DNA of 64,000 bases from Ruminococcus flavefaciens (GCA_002309635.1 DBXO01000022.1:31247-95246), one strand, 5' to 3'. Numbered from the stretch's first letter, positions 8,938 through 17,972 are shown. Program-made: numbers and translations. Notes: a model not told the origin generated them from the sequence alone.

Positions 8938-10027
8938 TCTTCACCCTGCTTTCTATAAGGAAGTCGCCGTCGATATTTATTATCCTGCTGTCGCCGAGCA
9001 TGAACGCCTCGGCAGGTGTATGAACTCCGAGACCTGCAACAGGGGACTTGCCGCTTCCACCGAAAATCTTCGGAGCAATATATGCCTGTACCTTGCTGAC
9101 TATTCCTGCCTTAAGAGCAGACCAGTTGATTTCGCTGCCTCCTTCAAGGAGTATACTGTCAAGCCTTTCACTTCCGAGGAGCTTCATAAGCTCTGCAAGG
9201 TCAACTTTTCCGTTGTCAGAGGAAGTCCTTATTACGCGGCAGCCTGCCTCCTCGAAGCGCATGGCGGCTTCTCTGTTTTCGGAGACGGTTGCAATGATAG
9301 TCGGGACGTCTCTTGCAGTCTTTACTATATTGCAGTCGAGGGGAGTTCTCAGGCTGCTGTCGCATATTATGCGTATGGGGTCGCGTCCGTTTTCAAGACG
9401 GCATGTGAGGAGAGGGTCGTCTGTGAGGACTGTTCCCACGCCCACCATTATGGCGCTGTGTCTGAGCCTTTCCTCCATTACGCGGGCTCTTGCGGCTTCA
9501 CCGGTTATCCACTTTGATTCGCCTGTAAAGCATGCTATCTTGCCGTCGATGGTCATTGCGTACTTCATGGTAACAAATGGGAGCCCCGTGGTTATATAAT
9601 GGAAGAATATCTCGTTCAGGGCGTCACATTCGTCCTTCAATATGCCCTCGGTAACTTCTATGCCATTATTCCTGAGTATCTGTGTGCCCTTTCCCGCAAC
9701 GAGAGGGTTGGGGTCTGACGAGCCTATAAACACGCGTTTTATGCCGTTTGCGATAATGGCTTCGGTGCAGGGCGGCTGCTTGCCGTGGTGGCAGCAGGGT
9801 TCAAGTGTGACGTACAGATCAGCTCCCTTGCAGTCGATACCGCGGGATTCGCAGTCTGCAAATGCGTTGCGCTCTGCGTGGAGGTCACCGTATTTTTTGT
9901 GGTAGCCGCTGCCTATTATCTCGCCCTTTTTGACGATGACAGCTCCTACCAGCGGATTGGGAGATGTGAAGCCTGTACCCTTTCTTGCAAGTCTGAGAGC
10001 TTCGTGCATGGTTTCTTCGTGAGTCAT
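8918..10027 (-). CDS. ribD: bifunctional diaminohydroxyphosphoribosylaminopyrimidine deaminase / reductase
   Basis: Performs the second and third steps from GTP. The N-terminal deaminase domain (about 1-145) has the zinc site HAERNAF and PCCHHGKQPPCTEAI. The C-terminal reductase domain (about 147-369) contains FVTMKYAMTIDGKIA and the NADPH-site region SILLEGGSEINWS. The longer open frame begins 15 codons earlier, but CAGGAGG stands five bases ahead of ATG 10027, giving 369 residues, the family's normal size. It is first in the operon, downstream of the FMN riboswitch and its terminator. Confidence 0.96.
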   Translation of the reverse strand: MTHEETMHEALRLARKGTGFTSPNPLVGAVIVKKGEIIGSGYHKKYGDLHAERNAFADCESRGIDCKGADLYVTLEPCCHHGKQPPCTEAIIANGIKRVFIGSSDPNPLVAGKGTQILRNNGIEVTEGILKDECDALNEIFFHYITTGLPFVTMKYAMTIDGKIACFTGESKWITGEAARARVMEERLRHSAIMVGVGTVLTDDPLLTCRLENGRDPIRIICDSSLRTPLDCNIVKTARDVPTIIATVSENREAAMRFEEAGCRVIRTSSDNGKVDLAELMKLLGSERLDSILLEGGSEINWSALKAGIVSKVQAYIAPKIFGGSGKSPVAGLGVHTPAEAFMLGDSRIINIDGDFLIESRVKNVHGNN

Positions 10028-10123
10028 AGTTCCTCCTGAGTATTGAGTGATAATTGATTTGAATACAGGCACATATCATATGCCCGTTTGCGTCATATAC
10101 TGTTCTGCACTGTGTATATCCCC

Positions 10124-10155
10124 TGAAAAACAGAAAAAGCCCCGTATATCGGGGC
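10124..10155 (-). terminator. expression-platform terminator of the FMN riboswitch
   Basis: A GC-rich hairpin (GCCCCG/CGGGGC arms at 10139-10155) is followed on the minus strand by a T-rich run. It lies 35 bases beyond the aptamer and about 100 bases before ribD, as expected for transcription-terminating control. Confidence 0.9.
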
Positions 10156-10189
10156 GCGAAGTCATATACTGCACTTGGTGTGCGGTTTA

Positions 10190-10297
10190 TCTTCTTTCAT
10201 CCGGACTTTACCGTCGGCTTCGGAATCTCACCGAATCAACCCATAAGGCTCGCAGGCTATACTGCCGGTAGGGAATCACACCCTGCCCCGAAGATAT
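10190..10297 (-). promoter_or_regulatory. FMN riboswitch (RFN element)
   Basis: Read on the minus strand the segment has the conserved RFN blocks in order: TCTTCGGGGCAGGGTG, ATTCCCTACCGGCAGT, GCCTGCGAGC, GATTCGGTGAGATTCCG, AGCCGACGGTAAAGTCCGGATG and the closing GAAGA. The TCTTC/GAAGA ends form the P1 stem. With FMN bound the downstream terminator should form and shut off ribD and the genes behind it. Confidence 0.97.
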
Positions 10298-10359
10298 ATC
10301 AGATTTAAGACCTAAGATCTGAGAATTAGTATGTAAGGGACTTATCCAGAACTATGTTC

Positions 10360-10429
10360 CTTAGCTCTTAATTCTTAGCTCTTAATTCTTAGTTCTTAAT
10401 TCTTAGTTCTTAATTCTTAGTTCTCAACT
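10360..10429. repeat. 14-bp tandem repeat, about five copies
   Basis: Five head-to-tail copies of CTTAGYTCTTAATT (the last one degenerate) lie between the rib promoter and the riboswitch, inside the predicted 5' leader. Similar TTCTTAGTTCTT strings recur near 54380. Function unknown; slippage-prone. Confidence 0.8.
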
Positions 10430-10439
10430 CTCAACTGAT

Positions 10440-10468
10440 ATTATATCACTGTGTTACAGATTTGTCAA
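10440..10468 (-). promoter_or_regulatory. sigma-A promoter of the riboflavin operon
   Basis: On the minus strand TTGACA (10463-10468) and TATAAT (10440-10445) are separated by 17 bases. The predicted start is near 10433, about 135 bases before the FMN aptamer. Its -35 is only 7 bp from the -35 of the divergent mrp promoter. Confidence 0.85.
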
Positions 10469-10475
10469 TATGCTA

Positions 10476-10504
10476 TTGACTAAAAACATAAATTAGGGTA
10501 TAAT
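10476..10504 (+). promoter_or_regulatory. sigma-A promoter of mrp
   Basis: TTGACT (10476-10481) and TATAAT (10499-10504) with a 17-base spacer, 30 bases ahead of the mrp start and back to back with the rib promoter. Confidence 0.85.
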
Positions 10505-10534
10505 AATTGTATTACATCTTAAGGAGTGTTTTTT

Positions 10535-11359
10535 ATGAGCGAATGTACACATGACTGCTCAAGCTGCGGAAGCGACTGCGGCAGCAGAAAGGAACCGCAG
10601 AGTCTGCTCGAAAAGCCTAACGCTATGAGCAATATAGGAAAGGTCATAGGAGTTGTCAGCGGCAAGGGCGGCGTAGGTAAGACCCTTGTATCTTCATTGC
10701 TTGCTGTTTCCATGCAAAGACTTGGCAAGAACGTGGGAATAATGGACGCTGATATCACAGGACCGTCCATACCTAAGGCTTTCGGAATACATCAGAAGGC
10801 TGACGCCTGCGAATTCGGCATTATCCCTGCAAAGACCAAAATGGGACTGGATATAATGTCTATAAATCTTCTTCTTGAGAACGAGTCCGACCCTGTTGTA
10901 TGGAGAGGCCCCGTTATTGCGGGAGTTGTCAAGCAGTTCTGGACAGACGTTATCTGGAAGGATATAGACTGTCTTGTAGTTGATATGCCACCGGGAACAG
11001 GCGATGTTCCGCTGACTGTTTTCCAGTCGCTGCCTGTTGACGGTATAGTTATCGTGACCTCACCGCAGGAGCTTGTTTCAATGATAGTTGAGAAAGCCGT
11101 TAAAATGGCTAAGCTTATGAATATACCCATACTCGGTATCATCGAGAATATGAGCTATTTTGAATGTCCCGATTGCGGCAGGCGCCACAGCATATACGGC
11201 GAGAGCCATATAGAGGAGATAGCTGCACAGTACGATATCCCTGTACTTGCAAAGCTCCCGATAGACCCGCAGCTTGCAAAGCTCTGCGACCAGGGAACTA
11301 TCGAGCTCTTCGAGGGCGAGTGGCTCACAGAGGCTGCCGAGAAGATAGCTGCACTCTGA
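10535..11359 (+). CDS. mrp: Mrp/ApbC-family iron-sulfur carrier ATPase
   Basis: P-loop ATPase of the Mrp/NBP35 family, which binds a 4Fe-4S cluster and delivers it to apoproteins in the cytosol. The N-terminus MSECTHDCSSCGSDCG carries four cysteines, as in NBP35-type members. The deviant Walker A is GKGGVGKT (about 43-50), the switch region is VVDMPPGTGDVPL, and a C-terminal CPDC supplies the bridging-cluster cysteines. An in-frame GTG three codons earlier lies inside the AAGGAGTG site, so ATG 10535 is chosen. It is monocistronic, with its own promoter and terminator. Confidence 0.92.
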   Translation: MSECTHDCSSCGSDCGSRKEPQSLLEKPNAMSNIGKVIGVVSGKGGVGKTLVSSLLAVSMQRLGKNVGIMDADITGPSIPKAFGIHQKADACEFGIIPAKTKMGLDIMSINLLLENESDPVVWRGPVIAGVVKQFWTDVIWKDIDCLVVDMPPGTGDVPLTVFQSLPVDGIVIVTSPQELVSMIVEKAVKMAKLMNIPILGIIENMSYFECPDCGRRHSIYGESHIEEIAAQYDIPVLAKLPIDPQLAKLCDQGTIELFEGEWLTEAAEKIAAL

Positions 11360-11391
11360 GATGTTAATTATTAGTGTATAGTGATTGGTAA

Positions 11392-11415
11392 GGGCGCACA
11401 GTGTGCGCCCTTTTT
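11392..11415 (+). terminator. terminator of mrp
   Basis: GGGCGCAC/GTGCGCCC hairpin (11392-11410) followed by TTTTTCTT. Confidence 0.88.
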
Positions 11416-11526
11416 CTTGTTTGAGTAACAACATAATCTATATATATTTCTGCTTACTGAAAAAAAATGATTTAAACTGATATAGATGGATTGAATCTTT
11501 CTGTTTTCAAACTTCATACCAGATTA

Positions 11527-11550
11527 AGAAAGGGCGGATAATTCCGCCCT
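11527..11550 (-). terminator. probable terminator of mreB
   Basis: AGGGCGG/CCGCCCT hairpin (11531-11550) 34 bases after the mreB stop on the minus strand. Only a short T tract (TTTCTT) follows, so strength is uncertain. Confidence 0.55.
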
Positions 11551-11583
11551 GTAGTTTTTATATGAAACGTGAGCTGACAGCTC

Positions 11584-12603
11584 TTATCTGTACTTGTATA
11601 CTGTTGCCGCTTCAAAGCCGTCGAGGAGAGTAGTCATTCTTCCGAAAGCCATGCCAGTGCCCTTTGCAACGCAGTTTATGGAGTCCTTGGCGATGTTGCA
11701 GTTTATGCCAAGAGTACGCTTGATGAGCTGTGTAAGTCCGCCGAGGAGGGCGCCTCCGCCTGTGAGGAGAAGTCCGTTGTCGTAGATGTCGCCCACCAGT
11801 TCGGGAGGAGCTTCTTCAAGTACCTTGCGGATAGCCTCCATGATAGCGAAGGTATCGTCCTCGATAGCCTCGAACAGCTCTGTTTCACTCAGGAGCACCT
11901 GTGCGGGCAGTCCCTTGAGGAGACTTCTGCCCTTGACGATGTAAGTCACTTCATCACTTGGGTCGTAGAGATTGCAGAGCTCTATCTTCACTCTTTCCGC
12001 AGTCCTCTCGCCGATAAGGAGCTTGTACTTGTTCTGCATATACTTGATTATTGAGCGGTCAATGGCATTGCCTGCCACCTTTACCGTATGCGAGCGCACA
12101 ACGCCGTTCATGGAAACGATGGCAACGTCCGTGGTACCGCCGCCTATATCGACTATCATGTGTCCCTTTGCCTTGGTTATGTTCACTCCCGCGCCTATCA
12201 TAGCCGCAATGGGTTCCTGAATGAGATATACCTGCCGCGAGCCTGCGCTCTTTGCAGCTTCGACCACTGCGCGGCTCTCTATATCGGTAATGAAAGAGGG
12301 GATACATATAACTATACGGGGCTTCATAAGCTGCTTCCCCGTTACCTTTATGATGAATTCACGTATCATGCTGTGAGTAAGGTCATCGTCGGATATAACG
12401 CCCTCGCTTATGGGACGTCTTACAGCGATATAGTCGGGATTCCTGCCTATCATCTCATAGGCCTCCCTGCCCACTGCAAGAACTCTCTCCGTTCTTGTGT
12501 TGTAGGCTATGACAGAGGGTTCGCTGAGGACAACGCCCTTGTTTCCCATAGTCATTACTATATTTGATGTACCGAGGTCGATACCGATATCAGTATTTGC
12601 CAT
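11584..12603 (-). CDS. mreB: rod-shape-determining actin homologue, MreB/Mbl family
   Basis: Bacterial actin that polymerises under the membrane and directs lateral wall synthesis. The phosphate-1 motif IGIDLGTSNIV (about 6-16), the connect region and phosphate-2 motif MIVDIGGGTTDVAIVS (about 148-163), and the adenosine motif LLTGGGALLGGL (about 278-289) are all present. Its 339 residues are the usual length. It could be an Mbl or MreBH paralogue, as it stands apart from mreC/mreD and lies 16 bases after recD2. Which paralogue it is cannot be told here. Confidence 0.9.
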   Translation of the reverse strand: MANTDIGIDLGTSNIVMTMGNKGVVLSEPSVIAYNTRTERVLAVGREAYEMIGRNPDYIAVRRPISEGVISDDDLTHSMIREFIIKVTGKQLMKPRIVICIPSFITDIESRAVVEAAKSAGSRQVYLIQEPIAAMIGAGVNITKAKGHMIVDIGGGTTDVAIVSMNGVVRSHTVKVAGNAIDRSIIKYMQNKYKLLIGERTAERVKIELCNLYDPSDEVTYIVKGRSLLKGLPAQVLLSETELFEAIEDDTFAIMEAIRKVLEEAPPELVGDIYDNGLLLTGGGALLGGLTQLIKRTLGINCNIAKDSINCVAKGTGMAFGRMTTLLDGFEAATVYKYR

Positions 12604-12619
12604 TTTTTATCTTCCTTTC

Positions 12620-14851
12620 TTACTGCCCGAACGGGGAGCCTGTCTCAGCCTGTCCCGCCAGCATGTGGCGCAGGCAGGTGTAACGCCGCGTGCGCTTGTT
12701 GTTGTCTACCATTTTATGTATATCATCTTCTCTGCCTATGATAATAAGCAGCTTTTTGGCTCTTGTTACCGCCGTATACAGGAGGTTCCTGTAGCAGAGC
12801 TTGTCGAATCCGCCCATTATTGGAAGTATCACCGCTTCAAACTCGCAGCCCTGGCTTTTGTGTACAGTGACTGCGTATGCAAGGTCTACCTGAGAGAGCA
12901 GGTCGAAGGTATAGGTTGCCTTTCTGCCGTCGTAGTCTATGACAGCAAGGGAGGTCCTGTTGTCGATACTGATTATGCTTCCGATATCGCCGTTGAATAT
13001 GCCTGCGCCCTGTTCGCCGTCCTTTGACCATGTTATGTCGTAGTTGTTTCTGGTCTGCATGACCTTGTCGCCCTCGCGGTAGGTGTAGACGTAGCCCTTT
13101 TTCTCCTGCTTGTTCCTGGCAGGGGGATTGAGCTCAGCCTGCAGGAGCTTGTTGAGCTCCACAGTGCCCGTAACGCCCTTCCTTGAAGGAGTGAGCACCT
13201 GTATATCCTCTGTAGGGGAGTAGTTATAGGCTTTCGGGAGCCTTGTCTTTGCAAGGTCTATTATCAGCTGCAGGGCTTTCTGATAGTCGTCGCGCCTGAA
13301 GAAGAAAAAGTCGCTGTCCTTTCGGGTAAGGTCGGGATATTCTCCCGCCACTATCCTATGGGCGTTGGTGACTATGCAGCTCTGCTGAGCCTGACGGAAT
13401 ATCTCTTTCAGCTCCGTTACGGGAACTATGCCGCTGTCGATGATATCGCCGAGAAGGTTACCCGCTCCGACAGAGGGGAGCTGGTCGCTGTCGCCCACCA
13501 TTATGAGTCTGCACCCGAGACGTACTGCACGGAGGAGCTTTTCGAAGAGGACCACGTCCACCATTGACATCTCGTCTATGATAAGCACGTCGCAGTCAAG
13601 CGGATTGTTTTCATTATGGGCAAATGTGATCCTGTCGCCCGAATCGTATACCACTTCCAGCATACGGTGAATTGTCTTTGCCTCGCAGCCTGCCAGGTCG
13701 GACATACGCTTTGCGGCTCTGCCTGTGGGAGCTGCAAGGAGCACCTTCATGCCTCTCTTCTCGAATATTGAGATTATAGCGTTAAGGGTAGTTGTCTTAC
13801 CTGTACCTGGACCGCCGGTAAGCACCATGAGGCCCCGCGAGACAGCGGTGGTTATGGCCTGCCGCTGGAGCTTTTCGTATTTTATGTTATGCTCCTCCTC
13901 CTCGATGTCTATGAGGGTATCATAGTTGAAGTCCTCGGGAGAGGAGAAATCCCTGAGTATATGTATCCTGTCCGCAATGAAGCTCTCAGCGTAGAAATAG
14001 TCGGGGAGATAAACGAACTCTATATCATTTTTTACGTATTCAAAGAGTTCGTCGTCGTCAAGTGCGGCGTTGTAAGCGCTGTAGAAGTCGCTTTCCGAAA
14101 CTCCCAATGTGTCCTGTGCCTTTTTTGCAAGGACCTCCAGCGGCAGGCAGGTGTGGCCTATGCCGCCGTTTGCGCGGAGAATGTACTGTACTCCCGCAAT
14201 AATGCGCTTGTTGTCATTGTACGGAATATGCATGTCATGAGCGATAGTGTCTGCCTTTGCAAATTCCAGGTCTATCTCCTCATTGCAGAGCAGGTAGGGG
14301 TTCAGTTTCAGAAGCGTCATTGAGTCGGAACCGAACTTTCTGTAGGTATTCATTGCAAAGCGGGACTTTATCTCGTACTGTGACAGGAACGACATCAGGT
14401 TGCGCAGGCATAAGAGCTTCTGTGCCTCTGCGGCTATCTCGTCGCATTTCTTAGGGGAAATACCTTTTATCTCAGCAAGTCTGAATGGTGAATTTTCCAT
14501 TATATCGAGAGTGCGGTCGCCGAAGACCTCAACTATCTTTTTAGCAAGACCGGGACCTATGCCCTTAACGGCTCCCGAGGCAAGGTATTTCTCGATGTTG
14601 ACCACAGTATCGGGGAGCTTCCTTTCGCAGTACACTGCACTGAACTGAGTGCCGAAGCGGGGGTGGGTGATATAGCTGCCCTCAAGGATAAGACCCTCGC
14701 CCTCCTCGATATCGCCAAGCTCTCCCACAACGGTTACGAGCTCGCCGCCTGCGTCGAGGTCCAGCACGATATAGCCGTTGTTTTCGTTTTTGTACAGGAC
14801 ATTTTCCACAGTGCCCTCGATATGAAGGACCTCATGCTCCACCGTTTTCAC
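12620..14851 (-). CDS. recD2: RecD2-type ATP-dependent DNA helicase
   Basis: Superfamily 1B 5'-3' DNA helicase acting in repair without RecBC. The N-terminal OB-like region and helix-hairpin-helix stretch (IKGISPKKCDEIA, about 107-119) precede the helicase core: Walker A LTGGPGTGKTTT (about 345-356), Walker B VLIIDEMSMVD (about 423-433), LIMVGDSDQLPSVGAGN and the C-terminal TVHKSQGCEFEAVILP, TRAKK. The 743-residue length is normal. The longest frame starts at GTG 14851, but AGAGGTG is better spaced from the GTG three codons later (14842), so the true start may be there. Confidence 0.93.
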   Translation of the reverse strand: MKTVEHEVLHIEGTVENVLYKNENNGYIVLDLDAGGELVTVVGELGDIEEGEGLILEGSYITHPRFGTQFSAVYCERKLPDTVVNIEKYLASGAVKGIGPGLAKKIVEVFGDRTLDIMENSPFRLAEIKGISPKKCDEIAAEAQKLLCLRNLMSFLSQYEIKSRFAMNTYRKFGSDSMTLLKLNPYLLCNEEIDLEFAKADTIAHDMHIPYNDNKRIIAGVQYILRANGGIGHTCLPLEVLAKKAQDTLGVSESDFYSAYNAALDDDELFEYVKNDIEFVYLPDYFYAESFIADRIHILRDFSSPEDFNYDTLIDIEEEEHNIKYEKLQRQAITTAVSRGLMVLTGGPGTGKTTTLNAIISIFEKRGMKVLLAAPTGRAAKRMSDLAGCEAKTIHRMLEVVYDSGDRITFAHNENNPLDCDVLIIDEMSMVDVVLFEKLLRAVRLGCRLIMVGDSDQLPSVGAGNLLGDIIDSGIVPVTELKEIFRQAQQSCIVTNAHRIVAGEYPDLTRKDSDFFFFRRDDYQKALQLIIDLAKTRLPKAYNYSPTEDIQVLTPSRKGVTGTVELNKLLQAELNPPARNKQEKKGYVYTYREGDKVMQTRNNYDITWSKDGEQGAGIFNGDIGSIISIDNRTSLAVIDYDGRKATYTFDLLSQVDLAYAVTVHKSQGCEFEAVILPIMGGFDKLCYRNLLYTAVTRAKKLLIIIGREDDIHKMVDNNKRTRRYTCLRHMLAGQAETGSPFGQ

Positions 14852-14876
14852 CTCTGCTCATAAACATTCAACTTAT

Positions 14877-14905
14877 ATTATACTATATATTCAATCAAAA
14901 TGCAA
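14877..14905 (-). promoter_or_regulatory. predicted promoter of recD2-mreB
   Basis: Minus-strand TTGCAT (14900-14905), 17 bases, TATAAT (14877-14882). It overlaps the end of the upstream small gene. Confidence 0.6.
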
Positions 14906-15235
14906 ATATTTTTTCATTTCTTCCTCTATATCACCGGGGAGTATCAGCTTCGCGGCATGATAGCGCTGACAGAACTCACTGCATTGCTGTGTCTGTCCTT
15001 CGTCGGCGTCTGTGTCCATGAGCAGTACAGTTCCTATAAAAGGCTCTCCCTGTTCGATAAGCGAGCTCAGAAAGCTTAGCCGCAGACTGAAATTACCGTC
15101 ATCCCTATGAACGGGGAGGAGGATACACAGGGGAAAGCTCCTGCATTTGAGACGTGAGCAGAACATAAGGCATACTATTTCGGCGGCAATGAGAAGTACA
15201 GCCACAGAAACGGAAATTATCTCGGCAGTTTCCAT
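14891..15235 (-). CDS. hypothetical single-pass membrane protein
   Basis: Unrecognised 114-residue protein. An N-terminal hydrophobic helix (about 6-27) is followed by a Cys- and Arg-containing stretch and a small domain with FIGTVLLMDTDADEGQ and a helical C-terminus. AAAGGAGTGG precedes ATG 15235. The pattern of a beta strand ending in DTDAD could be a degenerate Rossmann-like piece, but this is weak. It sits 58 bases after the GNAT gene and overlaps the predicted recD2 promoter. Confidence 0.6.
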   Translation of the reverse strand: METAEIISVSVAVLLIAAEIVCLMFCSRLKCRSFPLCILLPVHRDDGNFSLRLSFLSSLIEQGEPFIGTVLLMDTDADEGQTQQCSEFCQRYHAAKLILPGDIEEEMKKYLHFD

Positions 15236-15293
15236 AAAACCACTCCTTTCGCCATATTATATGCTTTAAGGAGTGCTGCTGTTACTCAGGCGG

Positions 15294-16028
15294 TTATACT
15301 GATCCGCGGATAAGAACGCATTCGCCTGTTCTGACGAATCCCAGCTTCTCAGCTGTCCGTGCGGAACCGAGGTTTGAACGCTGACATGTCCATGTGGGAC
15401 GGCGGGAGGGTAGTATATCGCCTATCAGGGCGGCAGCTGCTGCATATGCAAGGCCTCGGTGCTGATAAGCTCCTGCAGTTTCGATCCCGATATCGGCTTC
15501 TTTACTGCTCACCGCTGAGGAAAACGCCCATGAAGCCGGTTCGCCGCCATACATTATGACTGTTCCGAGGCCGTTCCTGCTGAACTGCTCATAGCTGTCC
15601 CAGTACATTGAGGGGACCACCCTTCCTGTTATGCGCTGAAAAAGCTTCCTGTCGATGTTCCCGAGTTCAAAGCCGTCAGGCAGATGAAACCCGGGAGCTG
15701 TATCTGAAGGATAGCTGTAGATATCACGGGGAATGAGCTCAACTCCTCCAAGTTCCTGTAAAGCTCCGCATAGAACGCTGTCATTGCAGAGAAATTTGAG
15801 TTTCTCAGCGAGTATGAGGTCATGTATCCGGATTATCTCAGATTCATCGGGGGTTCCCGAGATAAATGTGAAGTTGTTCCTGTGCCTTATAAGTATGCAG
15901 TTTTGTGATTCGTATATACTGCCGCTTTGGTATTCCTCCGTAACAGAAAGGGGGAATACTCTGCAAATGTCAATGCATTCCGCACAGTGGTTAAATCTTT
16001 TGTAGTCTTTAGTATCAATCGTTTTCAT
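15294..16028 (-). CDS. GNAT-family acetyltransferase
   Basis: A 244-residue protein whose C-terminal half has the acetyl-CoA site of the GNAT fold: GAYQHRGLAYAAAAALI (about 186-202) corresponds to the Q/RxxGxG/A loop, and NLGSARTAEKLGFVRTGE (about 219-236) is the usual final motif. The N-terminal half (FISGTPDESEIIRIHDLI) resembles the extended GNAT subgroup that carries its own N-terminal domain. The acceptor is unknown. It is monocistronic behind a terminator. Confidence 0.75.
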   Translation of the reverse strand: MKTIDTKDYKRFNHCAECIDICRVFPLSVTEEYQSGSIYESQNCILIRHRNNFTFISGTPDESEIIRIHDLILAEKLKFLCNDSVLCGALQELGGVELIPRDIYSYPSDTAPGFHLPDGFELGNIDRKLFQRITGRVVPSMYWDSYEQFSRNGLGTVIMYGGEPASWAFSSAVSSKEADIGIETAGAYQHRGLAYAAAAALIGDILPSRRPTWTCQRSNLGSARTAEKLGFVRTGECVLIRGSV

Positions 16029-16045
16029 ATTGCACCTCGGAGTAA

Positions 16046-16069
16046 TAAAAAGCTCCCGTCAGGGAGCTT
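16046..16069 (-). terminator. terminator of the acyltransferase transcript
   Basis: AAGCTCCC/GGGAGCTT stem (16050-16069) followed on the minus strand by TTTTTATTA, just after the acyltransferase stop. Confidence 0.85.
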
Positions 16070-16073
16070 TGCG

Positions 16074-17120
16074 TCATATTATCTTTTTCACGCAGGGAAC
16101 AATCTTTAACAGCTTTGTTATGCCGTAGGATATCACAAGTGTAACTATGCATAACAGTATTACCGTTATAGTGCCGCCGTGCTTGAATGGGTCAAGCTTT
16201 ATAACTGCGAAGATGAATTTCAGCACAGCCATATGGATAAGGTATATACCGAATGAACAGTTGTCAAGCTCCGCCGCAATGGTATCAAATACAGGAACAG
16301 GCTTGTTCCTGGTCTTGCGGATATAACCGAAAGCGCCCACTGAAGCGGCTGCATACACGGGGAATGAATAAACGCTGAGGAGCGATATGGTGCGTGCTGC
16401 TCCTACAGAGCTCTTATCCGCCGAGAAAGCATAGACCGTAAGCATAGCCGTTACGCCGGCGCATATCAGGAACATTATCCCGCATGCGTTTTTCGGAAGC
16501 TTTATTATTCCCGTATGCATTGCATGACCGAGGAACAGATAAAATGGATAGATACTGAAAACGCATATATAAAACGGGAGCTTTTTACCCGAAGCTGTCT
16601 CTATAAATGGTATTACGGAAAGAAAGACCGCATAAAGAAGTATAAGGTACTTTATCTGCGAAGCTCCAGCGTGGTCGGCTATGAGCTTGTAGAACGGCAG
16701 CAGGAGATATATGGCAAGCATAAGGTAGATGTACCACATATGGGGCCAGCCTGTGCCGAGGAAGATATCGCTTAAGATATCCTTTACGGTCTGTGCAGGA
16801 GTATAATGAGCTGTGGTAAAAGCGTCAAATACTGAGAATATCACAGAGAAAGCTATCAATGCGAACACCATTCTCAGCAGATACTTTCCGAACAGCTTTT
16901 TCGGTGTAAGAACTCTTCTGCTGTTGAGGAGAAGTGCTCCCGAAGCCATTATAAAGCAGGGAACAGCCCACATCATGCAGTTCCTGAATACCGACATTGT
17001 AGTGAGCTGAGCGGGAACAGCCGCAAAATTAGCGGCTGTGAAAAACGTGTGCAGTACAACTACGGCTATACACGCAAGAGCTTTTATACGGCTCAGATAG
17101 AGCACACGATCCTTTACCAT
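16074..17120 (-). CDS. membrane acyltransferase (acyltransferase 3 family)
   Basis: Integral membrane O-acyltransferase of the OafA/WecH type, which transfers acetyl or other acyl groups to surface glycans. The 348-residue protein has about ten hydrophobic helices. It starts with RIKALACIAVVVLHTFF, containing the family's conserved His in helix 1, and has GTGWPHMWYIYLMLAIYLLLPFY (helix 4 region) and SFGIYLIHMAVLKF near the C-terminus. Its ATG overlaps the stop of the upstream lipoprotein gene (ATGGTAA), so both are translated as a pair. The acceptor is not deducible. Confidence 0.88.
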   Translation of the reverse strand: MVKDRVLYLSRIKALACIAVVVLHTFFTAANFAAVPAQLTTMSVFRNCMMWAVPCFIMASGALLLNSRRVLTPKKLFGKYLLRMVFALIAFSVIFSVFDAFTTAHYTPAQTVKDILSDIFLGTGWPHMWYIYLMLAIYLLLPFYKLIADHAGASQIKYLILLYAVFLSVIPFIETASGKKLPFYICVFSIYPFYLFLGHAMHTGIIKLPKNACGIMFLICAGVTAMLTVYAFSADKSSVGAARTISLLSVYSFPVYAAASVGAFGYIRKTRNKPVPVFDTIAAELDNCSFGIYLIHMAVLKFIFAVIKLDPFKHGGTITVILLCIVTLVISYGITKLLKIVPCVKKII

Positions 17121-17956
17121 GTAAGTGCTCCGCCGCCCTGATTAGCAATACATCCGCCGTTGGGATCCTGTGCGGCATCTGTGGGAGCTTCTGTAGGTGC
17201 GGGTGCCTGTGTAACAGGCTCTACATACTGAGTAGTGGGAGCTACGTACTGAGTTGTTGGTGCGATATACTGTGTAGTTGCAGGCTGTGTGTATACAGGC
17301 TCCTCATAAGCGGGAGCAGTATATACGGGCTCATAGGAGTAGTCGTCGTCATCATCCGTTTTCTTTGTAGTGGGCTCCTCCTCAGGCTCGTTGGACTTTA
17401 TCATTTCCTCTGCATCTCTTGTACTTACCTTCTGGTCAGTGGACTTTGAGGTATACTCAACGTAAGCGAAATTGTTCTCAAGGCGGAATACGCACTCGTC
17501 AAGGTCTCCGAACGGGAACTGATGAAGCACGGCATGTGAGCCGTCCTTGAAATCAATCTTTATGAGGAACTCCTCGCTTGCGATAGCGTCGCTGTCGCCT
17601 ATGGCATAGCCCTCGTTGTTCAAGGGAACGTAGTAAAGAATACGCTTTTCGTCCTTAAGGAACGGATCGTCGGAGCGGAGCATATTCTTGGGGAACTGTT
17701 CCTCTGAGCCTGACCTGACGCTGAAGCCTACTATGTCTCTGCCTGTTCTGTTGTCGATTGTGATGACAAACACATTGCTTCCCGACGCCTTGTCGCCGAT
17801 AAGCTTCATCTTATCGGGAGTAGTGGCAGGCTCGGTAACAGCCTGAAGAGTTGCGGGCTCTGTTGCGGATTCAAAGCTTGCGGAGGGGGTTACCTTTCCG
17901 CAGCCTGAAAGAGCAAGAACTGCCAGTAATGTGATTGCTGATATTATTTTTTTCAT
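17114..17956 (-). CDS. lipoprotein with Thr/Pro/Gln repeat tail
   Basis: A predicted 280-residue lipoprotein of unknown function. The signal peptide ends in LALSGCGK. A folded region (about 45-185) contains VFVITIDNRTGRDIVGFSVRSG and FLIKIDFKDGSHAVLHQF, suggesting a beta-sandwich. A low-complexity tail (about 195-265) follows, with DDDDD, repeated PVYTAP/PVYTQP and three near-identical TTQYVAP units. It ends with GGGALTW. The tail looks like a wall-spanning spacer. The last codons overlap the acyltransferase start, so a shared envelope role is likely (inference). Confidence 0.75.
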   Translation of the reverse strand: MKKIISAITLLAVLALSGCGKVTPSASFESATEPATLQAVTEPATTPDKMKLIGDKASGSNVFVITIDNRTGRDIVGFSVRSGSEEQFPKNMLRSDDPFLKDEKRILYYVPLNNEGYAIGDSDAIASEEFLIKIDFKDGSHAVLHQFPFGDLDECVFRLENNFAYVEYTSKSTDQKVSTRDAEEMIKSNEPEEEPTTKKTDDDDDYSYEPVYTAPAYEEPVYTQPATTQYIAPTTQYVAPTTQYVEPVTQAPAPTEAPTDAAQDPNGGCIANQGGGALTW

Positions 17957-17972
17957 ATTTTATCCTCCTTGA

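Noticed and set aside
12088..12567. Long plus-strand frame opposite mreB.
   Set aside because: Antisense shadow of a clear mreB; no ribosome site or recognisable protein.
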